64,000 bases of DNA from Calidifontibacillus erzurumensis. Its GTDB lineage: Bacteria > Bacillota > Bacilli > Bacillales > Bacillaceae_J. Below, piece by piece: positions 1-9,602 of the stretch (positions are counted from its first letter, which is position 1; the number at the start of each line of letters is the position of its first letter). The stretch covers positions 1-64,000 of the forward strand of contig NZ_JABTTE010000001.1 of NCBI RefSeq assembly GCF_013303125.1, in the 5' to 3' direction. The translations under genes were made by a program, and so were the position numbers. The notes under the pieces were generated by a model. It searched no databases. It was not told the origin of the DNA and saw only the letters and a program-made list of their open reading frames with translations.

Positions 1-46
1 ACCTTCTCCTGTACCTTCTCCGGCACCTTGTGGCGTACCTTTTGTA
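1..46. repeat. Fragment of GGTGCC/GGCACC-type intergenic repeat
   Basis: The window opens in a run of 'accttctcc', 'ggcacc' and 'gtacctt' words with the same vocabulary as the better preserved elements at 5385-5479. It is probably the end of a short dispersed palindromic repeat lying between the upstream gene and spoIVFA. Only a partial copy is visible. Confidence 0.45.
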
Positions 47-62
47 CTATTGTACTTGTTTG

Positions 63-91
63 TCATAACCGTTCAGGACAAGTCATAAGTA
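63..91 (+). promoter_or_regulatory. Possible sigma-E promoter of spoIVFAB
   Basis: TCATAAC (63-69), 14 bp, then CATAAGTA (84-91) resembles the sigma-E -35/-10 pair (ATA-type box, CATACAAT-type box). It lies about 65 bp before the spoIVFA start. Mother-cell sigma-E control of spoIVFAB is known in B. subtilis; the match here is by eye. Confidence 0.4.
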
Positions 92-156
92 TTAGTAATA
101 ATAAATGTTTGTACAATGTCAGTTATTTTGAATAGAATGAGCGGGGGATTGGTGAA

Positions 157-960
157 GTGAGGAAACAAGTTGATGAAGTAAAAAAGCGTATTGCAAAGCG
201 AAGGAAAGAACGGACTACATCTGGTAGCTCATCCAAAACGATTGAGGGTAGAAACTATTATTCGCTTCCTAAGGATGAGGAACGTTATGGGGAAGCACCG
301 TTTTATGATTATGATTTTTCCTCGAACAAAGATCAACCACTTTTTCGCAGTGATTGGTTTATTCTGCAAATATTGTTGGCAGCTAGTTTATTTTTAGTTG
401 TGGGAATTTTATTTAAAGATTCATCACCAAGATGGGATCAAGCACGGGCATTTGTCATAGAAACGATGGAAAAAGAATTTCAGTTTGCTGCTGTATTAGA
501 TTGGTATGAAAAACAATTTGGAAAGCCGCTAGCTTTATTTCCAGAACCAACGAGTCAACAGAAAGAGAGTCAGTATGTCAAGCAAGATGGTCCAAATGAA
601 CCTGTATACGCAGTTCCAGCTGCTGGACGAGTACTTGAGCCTTTTTCTAAGGATCGCCAAGGGATTATGATCGAAACAGGACGCGATTCTTATGTCGAAT
701 CGATCGATGATGGTGTAGTCATTGAAGTTGGGGTAAAAGAGGACATTGGAAAAACTGTTGTCGTACAGCATTCCGATGGAAGTGAAGCCTGGTACGGCAA
801 CTTGGATACAATTAATGTGAAATTATATGATTTTGTAAAGAGCAGAACCCGAATTGGAAAAGTTACAAATACTGAAGATGGCCAAGCTGGAACATTTTAT
901 TTTGCATTTAAAGAGGGGGATGTTTTTATTGACCCTATTCAAGTGATCAAGTTTGAGTAG
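157..960 (+). CDS. spoIVFA: Stage IV sporulation protein FA (SpoIVFA)
   Basis: This 267-residue protein anchors and regulates the intramembrane protease SpoIVFB in the outer forespore membrane, and is itself cut by SpoIVB to release pro-sigma-K processing. A basic N-terminal tail is followed by one membrane segment at about residues 69-87 (starting FILQILLAASLF) and a C-terminal M23/LytM-like domain (about 150-265). The peptidase motif is degenerate (YFAF where a catalytic HxH would stand), as in known SpoIVFA, so it is a binding domain rather than an enzyme. The GTG start at 157 follows a GGGGGAT ribosome site. It ends two bases before the spoIVFB region, forming the usual two-gene operon. 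Confidence 0.93.
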   Translation: MRKQVDEVKKRIAKRRKERTTSGSSSKTIEGRNYYSLPKDEERYGEAPFYDYDFSSNKDQPLFRSDWFILQILLAASLFLVVGILFKDSSPRWDQARAFVIETMEKEFQFAAVLDWYEKQFGKPLALFPEPTSQQKESQYVKQDGPNEPVYAVPAAGRVLEPFSKDRQGIMIETGRDSYVESIDDGVVIEVGVKEDIGKTVVVQHSDGSEAWYGNLDTINVKLYDFVKSRTRIGKVTNTEDGQAGTFYFAFKEGDVFIDPIQVIKFE

Positions 961-974
961 GGTTGGTGATTTTC

Positions 975-1838
975 TTGAAAAGGATTACAGAAGTTTTCAA
1001 TAAAGTATCAATTCATCCTTTGTTCTGGCTCGTGGTTGGAATAGGTATTCTAACCGGTCGCTTTTTAGAAGTGATTATACTTTTTACCATCGTTTTTATT
1101 CATGAAATGGGGCATGCCGTTACCGCCAGTTACTTTCGTTGGAGGATCAAAAAAATCGAGTTGCTTCCATTCGGTGGAGTTGCAGAAGTGGATGAGTATG
1201 GAAACCGTCCTTTGAAAGAAGAATTGCTTGTTATCATAAGCGGACCTATACAGCACCTATGGCTGTTTGGTTTGTTTTATTGTTTGTTTACTTTCGGTTT
1301 AATTGATGAGAGTACGTATCATTTATGTTTAAAGCATAATATGTCGATTTTCCTTTTTAACTTACTTCCAATTTGGCCTCTGGATGGAGGAAAGCTAGTT
1401 TTTCTCAGTATGTCTTTAAAATTTCCATTTAGCCTGGCTCATCGCTATACCCTATTGTCTTCTCTATCTATGACATGTTTGTTTGTTTTGTTATCAATTT
1501 TCCTTTTTCCATTTCATTTAAACTTATGGATTGTTATTGCTTTTGTTCTTTTTACCCATTATGTTGAATGGAAACAAAGGAAATTTGCACATATTCGTTT
1601 TTTATTAGAACGATATTACGGGAAAAACAGAGAAATCACGAAGCTGAAGCCGATTGTTGTCAATAAATCAGACCAACTGATCGATATTTTTGCTCATTTT
1701 TGTCGTGGCTGTAAGCATCAAATAATTTTAAAAATCAACGAGCGTGAGCAAAAGACATTCGATGAAAACGAACTTCTTCATGCTTATTTTTCAGAGAAAA
1801 AAGTAAATAGCACAATTGGTGAAATCTTAAGTTATTAA
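975..1838 (+). CDS. spoIVFB: Intramembrane metalloprotease SpoIVFB
   Basis: This is the site-2-type zinc protease that cleaves pro-sigma-K in the mother cell during sporulation. The zinc motif HEMGH and the LLPIWPLDGG motif are present, in a polytopic membrane domain followed by a cytoplasmic CBS-like C-terminal part (about 200-287). An open frame extends upstream to 963, but the TTG at 975 lies behind the GGTGAT ribosome site at 965-970, and with that start the catalytic residues fall at H43, E44, H47 and D137, exactly the numbers known in B. subtilis. The length is 287 aa against 288. It is translated directly after spoIVFA. Confidence 0.93.
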   Translation: MKRITEVFNKVSIHPLFWLVVGIGILTGRFLEVIILFTIVFIHEMGHAVTASYFRWRIKKIELLPFGGVAEVDEYGNRPLKEELLVIISGPIQHLWLFGLFYCLFTFGLIDESTYHLCLKHNMSIFLFNLLPIWPLDGGKLVFLSMSLKFPFSLAHRYTLLSSLSMTCLFVLLSIFLFPFHLNLWIVIAFVLFTHYVEWKQRKFAHIRFLLERYYGKNREITKLKPIVVNKSDQLIDIFAHFCRGCKHQIILKINEREQKTFDENELLHAYFSEKKVNSTIGEILSY

Positions 1839-1853
1839 AAAAGTAGTGTGTCG

Positions 1854-1892
1854 ATTAGTCGTTTAACATTTGTTTAAACGGCTAATATTTTT
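1854..1892 (+). terminator. Terminator after spoIVFB
   Basis: A 13-bp stem (1854-1866 with 1874-1886, one G-U pair) has a 7-nt loop and is followed by a short T-rich tail. It separates spoIVFAB from rng. Confidence 0.75.
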
Positions 1893-1927
1893 GCAATTGT
1901 GGAGAAAAGCACACTAAAATTGATCAT

Positions 1928-1957
1928 TTGTACACTTTTTAAAAACTAGTGTAGAAT
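1928..1957 (+). promoter_or_regulatory. Likely sigma-A promoter of rng
   Basis: TTGTAC (1928-1933), 18 bp, TAGAAT (1952-1957), placed about 30 bp before the rng start and just after the spoIVFB terminator. Confidence 0.5.
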
Positions 1958-1988
1958 TAGCATAAAAAACACGTAAGGAAGACAGAAA

Positions 1989-3461
1989 GTGTTGAGAAAA
2001 ATTATTTTAAATGGTCGATCAATTGAAAAGTGTGCGGCGATTCTCGAAAATAATAAATTAGTTGAGTTTTTAGTTGAATCGACTGATCAAAGTTCGATTG
2101 TAGGTAATATTTATAAAGGTCGAGTAGAAAAAGTTGTTCCGGGCATGCAAGCGGCATTTGTAAACATTGGCCTTGAGCGGAATGGTTTTCTAACCATTGA
2201 CCAACTGCCAAAATACAAAAGTTTAACACCGGATGAACAGGAAAAAACGTCAATTTCTCATTTGCTTCATGAAGGAGAAGAAGTTATTGTTCAAGTTACA
2301 AAAGATGCCTTTGGAGAGAAAGGTCCTCGGTTAACGATGTTAGTTGGACTTCCGGGAACCTTTGTTGTTTATCTTCCAAATGAGAGTCAAATAACGGTGT
2401 CAAAAAAACTTTCTGAGAAAGAAAAAGAGCATTGGCGAAGTTTTGGTCGGGAAATTTGTAAAGAGGCTGAAGGTGTTATTTTTCGAACGGCCTGTGCCAG
2501 ACAAAAGACTGAAACAATTCAAAAAGAATTTTTGTTTTTAAAAAATAGGTGGTTCGAATTGAAAAAATTACAGGCAGCGATGAAGCGACCTGCACTCCTT
2601 TTTGATCATGCGGGCTTAGTTGAACGGCTTTTGAGAGATTATATAGGTACGATGTCAACAGAAATCATTATGAACGATGGCTCTATCTTTCGATGGATGA
2701 AAGAACGGCTTTCGATTTATGAAGAATTTGTTCAAATAAGCCTATTTATGAATAAAGAAGATATTTTTTCTTATTTTCATATTGATCAAGAGTTAGAAGG
2801 AGCTTTAAAGCGACAAGTAGACCTGGAAAATGGCAGCAGTATAGTAATTGATGAAACAGAAGCTATGACAGTCATAGATGTTAATTCAGGGAAATTTACG
2901 GATACTAAAAATTTGCGGGATATGGTTTTAAAAACGAATGAAATGGCTGCCGTTGAAATTGCCAGACAGCTGCGTCTTCGCAATATCGGCGGGATCATTT
3001 TAATTGATTTTATAAATATGTCTCATGATAAAGACCGTGAGTTTATAAAAAATAAATTACAAACTGCGTTAGAAGCTGATATGAATTTTACTAAAGTTTA
3101 CGGTTTTACCCAGTTAGGGTTGCTGGAAATGACGAGAAAAAAAGAGCGGAAAACTTTACGTGAAATGTTAATGACCCCATGTCCAATTTGTCATGAGGTT
3201 GGAAGGATCGTTTCAAGTGAACAATTGGCATTTCGTTTGGAACGTGCACTTTGGGAATTTAAAGGAAGTGATTATGAGGCGGTTTGGGTTGAAGCTCCTC
3301 AAAAAGTAGTTGAATTTATACAGGCGGACAATTATATCAATGTTTTAGAAGAAAAATTAGGCTTGCAAATATTTTTAACTAGTACGGAACGTCTGATAGA
3401 TCAATTTAACATTCGACATGTTGGCTCAGTCGTTGAGATAAAAGAGAGATTAGAACGATGA
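1989..3461 (+). CDS. rng: Ribonuclease E/G family endoribonuclease (RNase G)
   Basis: This single-strand-specific endoribonuclease acts in rRNA maturation and mRNA decay. At 490 aa it has RNase G size without the long RNase E tail. An S1-like RNA-binding domain covers about residues 37-125 (KGRVEKVVPGMQAAFVNIG). The DNase I-like catalytic core carries MTVIDVNSGKF and GGIILIDFINM, whose aspartates bind Mg2+, and CPICHEVGR supplies the zinc-link cysteines. The GTG start follows AAGGAAG. B. subtilis lacks this family and uses RNase Y, but other Bacillaceae have it, often at this position before rplU. It has its own promoter and terminator. Confidence 0.93.
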   Translation: MLRKIILNGRSIEKCAAILENNKLVEFLVESTDQSSIVGNIYKGRVEKVVPGMQAAFVNIGLERNGFLTIDQLPKYKSLTPDEQEKTSISHLLHEGEEVIVQVTKDAFGEKGPRLTMLVGLPGTFVVYLPNESQITVSKKLSEKEKEHWRSFGREICKEAEGVIFRTACARQKTETIQKEFLFLKNRWFELKKLQAAMKRPALLFDHAGLVERLLRDYIGTMSTEIIMNDGSIFRWMKERLSIYEEFVQISLFMNKEDIFSYFHIDQELEGALKRQVDLENGSSIVIDETEAMTVIDVNSGKFTDTKNLRDMVLKTNEMAAVEIARQLRLRNIGGIILIDFINMSHDKDREFIKNKLQTALEADMNFTKVYGFTQLGLLEMTRKKERKTLREMLMTPCPICHEVGRIVSSEQLAFRLERALWEFKGSDYEAVWVEAPQKVVEFIQADNYINVLEEKLGLQIFLTSTERLIDQFNIRHVGSVVEIKERLER

Positions 3462-3492
3462 AAGTTTGGAATTTTCGTGATGGTAGGTGTTA

Positions 3493-3546
3493 GGGCAGGA
3501 CAATGAAGTTTTGATGGCAACTGAAAAACTCCTGCCCATATTTTTT
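3493..3546 (+). terminator. Probable terminator after rng
   Basis: GGGCAGGA (3493-3500) pairs with TCCTGCCC (3530-3537), with GTTTT/AAAAC able to pair inside the 29-nt loop, followed by a T-rich run. Consistent with the end of the rng transcript. Confidence 0.6.
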
Positions 3547-3550
3547 ATTA

Positions 3551-4087
3551 AAGTGAGTTGTATTTATTATGAGGCTGATGTACATTTTTTGCTTGAGAAA
3601 AATTTTGTGATGTTTGTAAATGAACGAATAACTTTAGAAGATACTGCAAGTTTTGAGGCTAAAGGAAAAAAATCCAGGTAATCCATTATCAATACTTAGA
3701 CCATCCAGATGGATCATTGACCGTGAAAAGAATATTTTTCTTGTATGGGGACTACAAGAAAGAGAGGAGCCACATAAATACTATTTTTTATGATGGAAAG
3801 ATACACCTATATTAGTAGAATTAGGTGAATATTGGGTTAATGGTTCAAAAAGGGTATGAGAGTTACGTAATATAAAACTTCCAGAAAATCTATAGAAAAA
3901 TGTATAGAAATAATCAAAAGTCTAAAAGAAGTTAATAAAGGTTTATGCATTTAATGGTGCTTTAGATTTCCTACTAAATAAAATTACAAAGGTCGATATT
4001 AATTTTTTAGTGGATAAGGGCAAGAAGCAACGAAATAACATGGCAAGCACAATTAATAAGCTTTTAGAGAAAATCAATTGTAGGTAA
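3551..4087 (+). pseudogene. Decayed protein-coding gene, family unknown
   Basis: One reading frame from 3695 to the TAA at 4085 gives protein-like sequence (RWIIDREKNIFLVWGLQE, LVELGEYWVNGSKRV, ending MASTINKLLEKINCR) but is broken by several in-frame stops. Near 3895-3945 a neighbouring frame takes over briefly (CIEIIKSLKEV), which points to frameshifts. A second frame upstream (about 3551-3680) may be the 5' part. Normal gene order would run from rng straight to the L21 leader, so this looks like an inserted gene that has decayed. I do not recognise the family; no transposase features are visible. Confidence 0.5.
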
Positions 4088-4173
4088 AAAAAGAAAAATT
4101 TTTGAACCTAAAATCATTATGAATCCACTTTCAATTTAAAAAACACTTGAAGCTAATGCAACCTGTTTAACAA

Positions 4174-4203
4174 TTGACTCTTTTCGCTAATATATGGTAT
4201 TAT
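4174..4203 (+). promoter_or_regulatory. Sigma-A promoter of rplU operon
   Basis: TTGACT (4174-4179), 18 bp, TATTAT (4198-4203), just before the L21 leader RNA. Confidence 0.6.
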
Positions 4204-4212
4204 ACTTGTTGT

Positions 4213-4331
4213 GTTTATTGTAGCGCACCACAGCTACAACCGCACAGAACAGGTTTTAAAAACGAAATTCGATGGAAGAATCGAATGAGTTACCTGGGAT
4301 GGCGAGTCTGAGTATATGAGGAGGTGCTGAG
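4213..4331 (+). promoter_or_regulatory. Ribosomal protein L21 leader
   Basis: The 5' UTR before rplU has the conserved look of the Firmicutes L21 leader: a GCGCACCACAGC segment, a central stem around GAACAGGTTTT/AAAACGAAATTCG and the ATTCGATGG/AATCGAATG hairpin (about 4265-4288), then the ribosome site AGGAGGTG. The family is known as a structured leader in front of rplU, thought to mediate feedback by L21. Recognition is by sequence memory, not a covariance-model hit. Confidence 0.75.
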
Positions 4332-4332
4332 A

Positions 4333-4641
4333 ATGTACGCAATTATCGAAACTGGCGGTAAGCAAATTAAAGTTGAAGAAGGCCAAGCTATTTACGTTGA
4401 AAAGCTTAATGCTGAAGCTGGTGACACTGTTACTTTTGACAAAGTTTTAATGGTGGGTGGCGAAAACGTTAAAGTTGGTACTCCACTAGTTGAAGGCGCA
4501 ACAGTTACTGGCAAAGTTGAAAAGCAAGGACGCGCGAAGAAAATTATCGTTTTCAAGTATAAAGCGAAAAAGAACTATAAGCGCAAGCAAGGTCATCGTC
4601 AACCATACACAAAAGTTATCATTGAAAAAATTAATGCATAA
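4333..4641 (+). CDS. rplU: 50S ribosomal protein L21
   Basis: L21 is a 102-residue large-subunit protein that binds 23S rRNA near L20. The sequence starts [18 protein letters not shown] and ends in the basic, aromatic tail [18 protein letters not shown] typical of the family. An in-frame GTG at 4324 exists, but it lies inside the AGGAGGTG ribosome site; the ATG at 4333 gives exactly the usual length. It is first in the rplU-prp-rpmA operon and is preceded by the L21 leader. Confidence 0.98.
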   Translation: MYAIIETGGKQIKVEEGQAIYVEKLNAEAGDTVTFDKVLMVGGENVKVGTPLVEGATVTGKVEKQGRAKKIIVFKYKAKKNYKRKQGHRQPYTKVIIEKINA

Positions 4642-4654
4642 TTAGGTTGATTGG

Positions 4655-4987
4655 ATGATTAAAGTAATCATAGAAAGACATGACGATCATTCCATTCGTT
4701 CGTTTGAAATAAGTGGACATGCTGGATCAGGACCTTATGGACATGATTTAGTATGTGCTGGTGTGTCGGCTGTTTCGTTTGGAACAGTCAATGCTATTTA
4801 TGCTTTATGTCAAACGAAACTAGTGATAGAACAAGGCAAAAATGGTGGCTTTCTCCGCTGTGTTGTTCCTGACGATTTAGATCAAGCAACAAATGAGAAA
4901 GTACAGTTATTGCTTGAAGGAATGCTCGTATCGTTACGGACCATTGAGAATGATTACGGGAAATATATTCAAATTATGGAAAAATGA
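4655..4987 (+). CDS. prp: Ribosomal-processing cysteine protease Prp
   Basis: Prp (YsxB) is the cysteine protease that removes the N-terminal extension of ribosomal protein L27, a step required for function in Firmicutes. The 110-aa protein has the catalytic pair in the expected places: His22 in SGHAGSG and Cys34 in LVCAGVSAVSFG. It sits between rplU and rpmA, and the encoded L27 carries the matching cleavage site, so enzyme and substrate are neighbours. The ATG starts 13 bases after rplU. Confidence 0.95.
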   Translation: MIKVIIERHDDHSIRSFEISGHAGSGPYGHDLVCAGVSAVSFGTVNAIYALCQTKLVIEQGKNGGFLRCVVPDDLDQATNEKVQLLLEGMLVSLRTIENDYGKYIQIMEK

Positions 4988-5012
4988 ACGACCCGCCTAG
5001 GAGGTGAGATCG

Positions 5013-5297
5013 ATGTTAAGACTTGATCTTCAGTTTTTCGCATCTAAAAAAGGGGTAGGTAGTACTAAGAACGGTCGTGATTCAATTTCTAAACGTTTAG
5101 GTGCTAAACGTGCTGACGGCCAATTTGTTAACGGCGGTGAAATTCTTTATCGTCAACGCGGTACAAAAGTTTACCCAGGCAACAACGTAGGTCGTGGTGG
5201 TGACGACACATTGTTTGCTAAAACTGCTGGTATCGTACGTTACGAGCGTGTAGGTCGTGACCGCAAGCGAGTAAGCGTGTACCCAGTAGCTCAATAA
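5013..5297 (+). CDS. rpmA: 50S ribosomal protein L27, with Prp-cleaved leader
   Basis: L27 is the 94-residue large-subunit protein whose N terminus reaches the peptidyl-transferase centre. The first nine residues, MLRLDLQFF, are the Firmicutes extension cut by Prp before [15 protein letters not shown]. The ATG at 5013 follows TAGGAGGTGA at 4998-5007; an in-frame upstream ATG at 5004 would sit inside that ribosome site. It is the last gene of the operon and is followed by a strong terminator. Confidence 0.97.
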   Translation: MLRLDLQFFASKKGVGSTKNGRDSISKRLGAKRADGQFVNGGEILYRQRGTKVYPGNNVGRGGDDTLFAKTAGIVRYERVGRDRKRVSVYPVAQ

Positions 5298-5316
5298 TTA
5301 GCTATAGCTAATGGGA

Positions 5317-5350
5317 AAAGGCTCTAACCATTCTGGTTAGAGCCTTTCTT
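5317..5350 (+). terminator. Terminator after rpmA
   Basis: A 13-bp perfect stem (AAGGCTCTAACCA, 5318-5330, with 5334-5346) has a 3-nt loop and runs into TTCTT. Confidence 0.85.
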
Positions 5351-5384
5351 AATAGAAAATGTTACGGTGCAGCATCTATGATGC

Positions 5385-5479
5385 GGTGCCAGACCCCTCT
5401 GGAGGACCGTCTGCGGCACCATCTGCGGTGGGGTGCCAGACCCCTCTGGTGTACCGTCTCCGGTACTGTCTCTGGCACC
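5385..5479. repeat. Two copies of a short GGTGCC...GGCACC palindromic repeat
   Basis: The 18-bp word GGTGCCAGACCCCTCTGG occurs at 5385-5402 and again at 5432-5449. Each copy begins GGTGCC and closes with GGCACC (5415-5420 and 5474-5479), so each unit has terminal inverted repeats. GC content is much higher than in the flanks. It lies between the rpmA terminator and the spo0B promoter. It resembles small dispersed intergenic repeats of Bacillaceae; related pieces lie at 1-46 and perhaps near 23889. Confidence 0.75.
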
Positions 5480-5538
5480 TTCTGCGGCCCCTAATATGAT
5501 AATAATTTATGAATAGTTTTCCATAATTGCAGTTTATT

Positions 5539-5547
5539 TGTTATAAT
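5539..5547 (+). promoter_or_regulatory. Extended -10 promoter of spo0B-obgE
   Basis: TGTTATAAT is a perfect extended -10 box (TGnTATAAT), about 32 bp before the chosen spo0B start. It overlaps the more upstream in-frame ATG at 5546, which makes that ATG unlikely as a start. Confidence 0.6.
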
Positions 5548-5578
5548 GTCTTACATCATAACTATTAGGGGTAAAAGT

Positions 5579-7422
<1,844 letters not shown>

Positions 7423-7431
7423 GTCCTTAAC

Positions 7432-7457
7432 AAGGCTGTCTTTTTTAGACAGTCTTT
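7432..7457 (+). terminator. Terminator after obgE
   Basis: AAGGCTGTC (7432-7440) pairs with GACAGTCTT (7448-7456) using G-U pairs, with T-rich loop and tail. Confidence 0.6.
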
Positions 7458-7491
7458 TAATACTAAGAATGATGAAATAATTGTGAAACTT

Positions 7492-7525
7492 CCCAATATT
7501 CCTTATTGGGTACTTTTTTCTTTTT
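7492..7525 (+). terminator. Second hairpin with T-run before pheB
   Basis: CCCAATA (7492-7498) pairs with TATTGGG (7504-7510), followed by a run rich in T. It lies about 40 bp before the pheB ribosome site and may be a second terminator or a leader terminator. Confidence 0.5.
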
Positions 7526-7553
7526 TCTCATTCGGCAATGGGGAGGGGCCTTT

Positions 7554-8012
7554 ATGAAAGCGGACAATCAGAAGGAACAAAGCTATTATTTAATCAGGGA
7601 AGATTTTTTGCCTGAAGCAATGAAAAAAACATTGGAAGCGAAAGCGTTAATTGAGAGGGGAAAAGCTGATTCTATCGCTGATGCTGTACAAATGGTCGGC
7701 TTAAGCAGGAGCGCCTTTTATAAATATCGAGATGGTATTTTTCCATTTCATGCGATTGTAAAGGAACGGATCATTACACTATTTTTTCATCTGGAAGACC
7801 GTTCAGGAACTTTATCTCAAATGCTGGCAATGGTTGCAGAGGCCGGCTGTAATGTGCTTACAATTAATCAAACAATTCCACTTCAAGGAAAAGCGAATGT
7901 TACCTTATCTTTAAATACATCAGGTATGAAAGAAGATATCAATGTCCTAATTAAACGGCTAAAAAGTTTGGAATTTGTTGAAAAAGTAGAAATTTTAGGT
8001 ACTGGGGCATAA
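7554..8012 (+). CDS. pheB: ACT domain-containing protein PheB
   Basis: A 152-aa protein of the PheB/UPF0735 family: an N-terminal helix-turn-helix-like segment ([21 protein letters not shown]) followed by a C-terminal ACT domain (about 70-147, [15 protein letters not shown]). ACT domains usually bind amino acids, here presumably phenylalanine. Its exact role is not settled; old work called it a second chorismate mutase gene, but it has no such domain. The ATG at 7554 follows GGGGAGGGG; in-frame upstream starts lie in the terminator-like hairpin. It is 29 bases before pheA. Confidence 0.92.
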   Translation: MKADNQKEQSYYLIREDFLPEAMKKTLEAKALIERGKADSIADAVQMVGLSRSAFYKYRDGIFPFHAIVKERIITLFFHLEDRSGTLSQMLAMVAEAGCNVLTINQTIPLQGKANVTLSLNTSGMKEDINVLIKRLKSLEFVEKVEILGTGA

Positions 8013-8041
8013 ATTTTTTCACATAAGGGAGAGAAATAGTT

Positions 8042-8923
8042 GTGTCACTAAAAGTAGGTTATTTAGGTCCTAAGGGGACTTTTACAAAAATTGCAGTCAA
8101 TGAAATTTTTCCAGAATCTGAAAAGATTCCATATGATACGATTCCAGCAAGCATTGATGCTGTTATGAATGGAGAAGTTGAATATACGGTTGTACCATTG
8201 GAGAATGCGATTGAAGGTTCAGTCAACATAACGATTGATTACTTGATCCATGAACAAAACTTGCCGATTGTTGGTGAAATTGTTGTCCCAATCCGCCAGC
8301 ATTTAATGGTGCACCCATCGAATAAGGATAATTGGGAAAAAATTACGGTTGTCCTTTCACATTCCCATGCCATTGCTCAATGTCATAAATATTTGCATAC
8401 AAAATTGCCGCATGTTGAAATTCAATATGTAAAATCAACGGGGGCAGCTGCAGAATATGTTCATGAGCATCCAGAAGAATGTGTGGCAGCGATTGGAAAT
8501 GAATTAGCAGCGAAAGAATATGGATTAGAAATTGTTCAGAGAGACGTCCATGACTATGATAATAATCATACCCGCTTTGTTATTCTTCATAAAGAGCCTG
8601 TTGAACTTTCAACGGACCATCGATATTACGGCGGTGACCGTACAACATTAATGGTTACTTTGCCTTCTGATTATGCGGGTGCCTTGCATCAAGTATTATC
8701 AGCATTTGCTTGGAGAAAATTGAACTTATCTAAAATCGAATCCCGTCCAATGAAAACGGGGCTTGGCAATTATTTCTTTTTAATCGATGTAGAAATGAAA
8801 ATGGATGATGTATTAATCCCTGGAGCTGTGGCAGAAATTGAGGCTCTTGGCTGTTCTGTTAGAATTTTAGGAAGTTATCCATACTACCAAGTGGGAAAAG
8901 AGTTTAGCAAGATAGAAAAATAA
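8042..8923 (+). CDS. pheA: Prephenate dehydratase
   Basis: Converts prephenate to phenylpyruvate, the committed step to phenylalanine. The 293-aa protein starts with the periplasmic-binding-like catalytic domain (about 1-185: GYLGPKGTFT, VVPLENAIEGSV, and the TRF-type motif NNHTRFVIL) and ends in a regulatory ACT domain (about 203-280) with the ESRP motif (KIESRPMKTGLGNY) that binds phenylalanine. The GTG start follows GGGAGAGAA. It forms an operon with pheB and is closed by a terminator. Confidence 0.96.
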   Translation: MSLKVGYLGPKGTFTKIAVNEIFPESEKIPYDTIPASIDAVMNGEVEYTVVPLENAIEGSVNITIDYLIHEQNLPIVGEIVVPIRQHLMVHPSNKDNWEKITVVLSHSHAIAQCHKYLHTKLPHVEIQYVKSTGAAAEYVHEHPEECVAAIGNELAAKEYGLEIVQRDVHDYDNNHTRFVILHKEPVELSTDHRYYGGDRTTLMVTLPSDYAGALHQVLSAFAWRKLNLSKIESRPMKTGLGNYFFLIDVEMKMDDVLIPGAVAEIEALGCSVRILGSYPYYQVGKEFSKIEK

Positions 8924-8924
8924 C

Positions 8925-8954
8925 AAGCGGCGTAAATGCCGCTTTATTTTTTTC
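8925..8954 (+). terminator. Terminator after pheA
   Basis: AAGCGGC (8925-8931) pairs with GCCGCTT (8938-8944), followed by a long T-run. Confidence 0.85.
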
Positions 8955-9602
8955 TTGATCAAAAAGATATTCAAATTAGTCGCCCAACCAGGTTGTGTAT
9001 GCCAAGAATTTATTTTTATTTTTTGATCAAAAAAGGCAATTAGTACCCAACTAAGCTGTAGATGCTAAGCTTTATTTCTATTTCTTAACCAAAAAGATAT
9101 GCAAATAGGTAACCAATCAGGTCACGTATGCCAAGAATTATTTTTATTTCTTGATCAATAAAATGCAATTAGCATCCAACCAAGCTGTAAATGCTAAGCT
9201 TTATTTCTATTTCTTGATCAATTATCCTATTGGCACCTGTACAGGCCGCATATGCCAAACTTTTTATTTTTTGATCAAAAAGAAATCCAATTAGCACCTA
9301 AGCAGTCCACATATGCCAGGCTTTTTTATTACTCCCTTAAAAAATGTCCAATCAGTAAACGAGCAGACCGCAAAAGCAGCCCGTGTCTTATTTTTATTAC
9401 TCGAACAAAAAGATATGCCTAAGCGCCCGGACTGGCTGCGAATGACGATCTTCATTTTTATATCAAGATCAAAAGAAATTGAAGCACCTCTTAGACAAGG
9501 CAAGAAAGTTGCTCCGCATTTTTTCTCTCAAAAAGAAAAGCAATTAGCAGATGGACGACAGGCCGTGTTTACAACCAACTCTTCATTTTTACTCCTCGAT
9601 CA
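8955..9602. repeat. Degenerate ~64-bp tandem array between pheA and niaR
   Basis: About eleven units follow each other with starts near 8957, 9025, 9087, 9153, 9216, 9273, 9335, 9403, 9467, 9527 and 9598, i.e. spacings of 57-71 bp (mean about 64). Each unit begins with a (T)n-GATC-(A)n palindrome (perfect 16-bp TTTTTTGATCAAAAAA at 9019-9034), then a 'gcaattagcaccca' segment, a 'caggctg'-like word, 'tatgccaagc' and a T-rich stretch. Identity between units falls toward niaR, and the last unit is the end of the niaR coding sequence itself. No gene of its own is seen. Function unknown. Confidence 0.8.

Noticed and set aside
3487-3681. 64-codon open frame after rng
   Set aside because: It starts inside the rng terminator hairpin and leads into a decayed region; treated as part of the pseudogene.
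8955-9602. CRISPR array
   Set aside because: The repeats are degenerate along their whole length with no constant repeat/unique spacer alternation, and there are no cas genes nearby.
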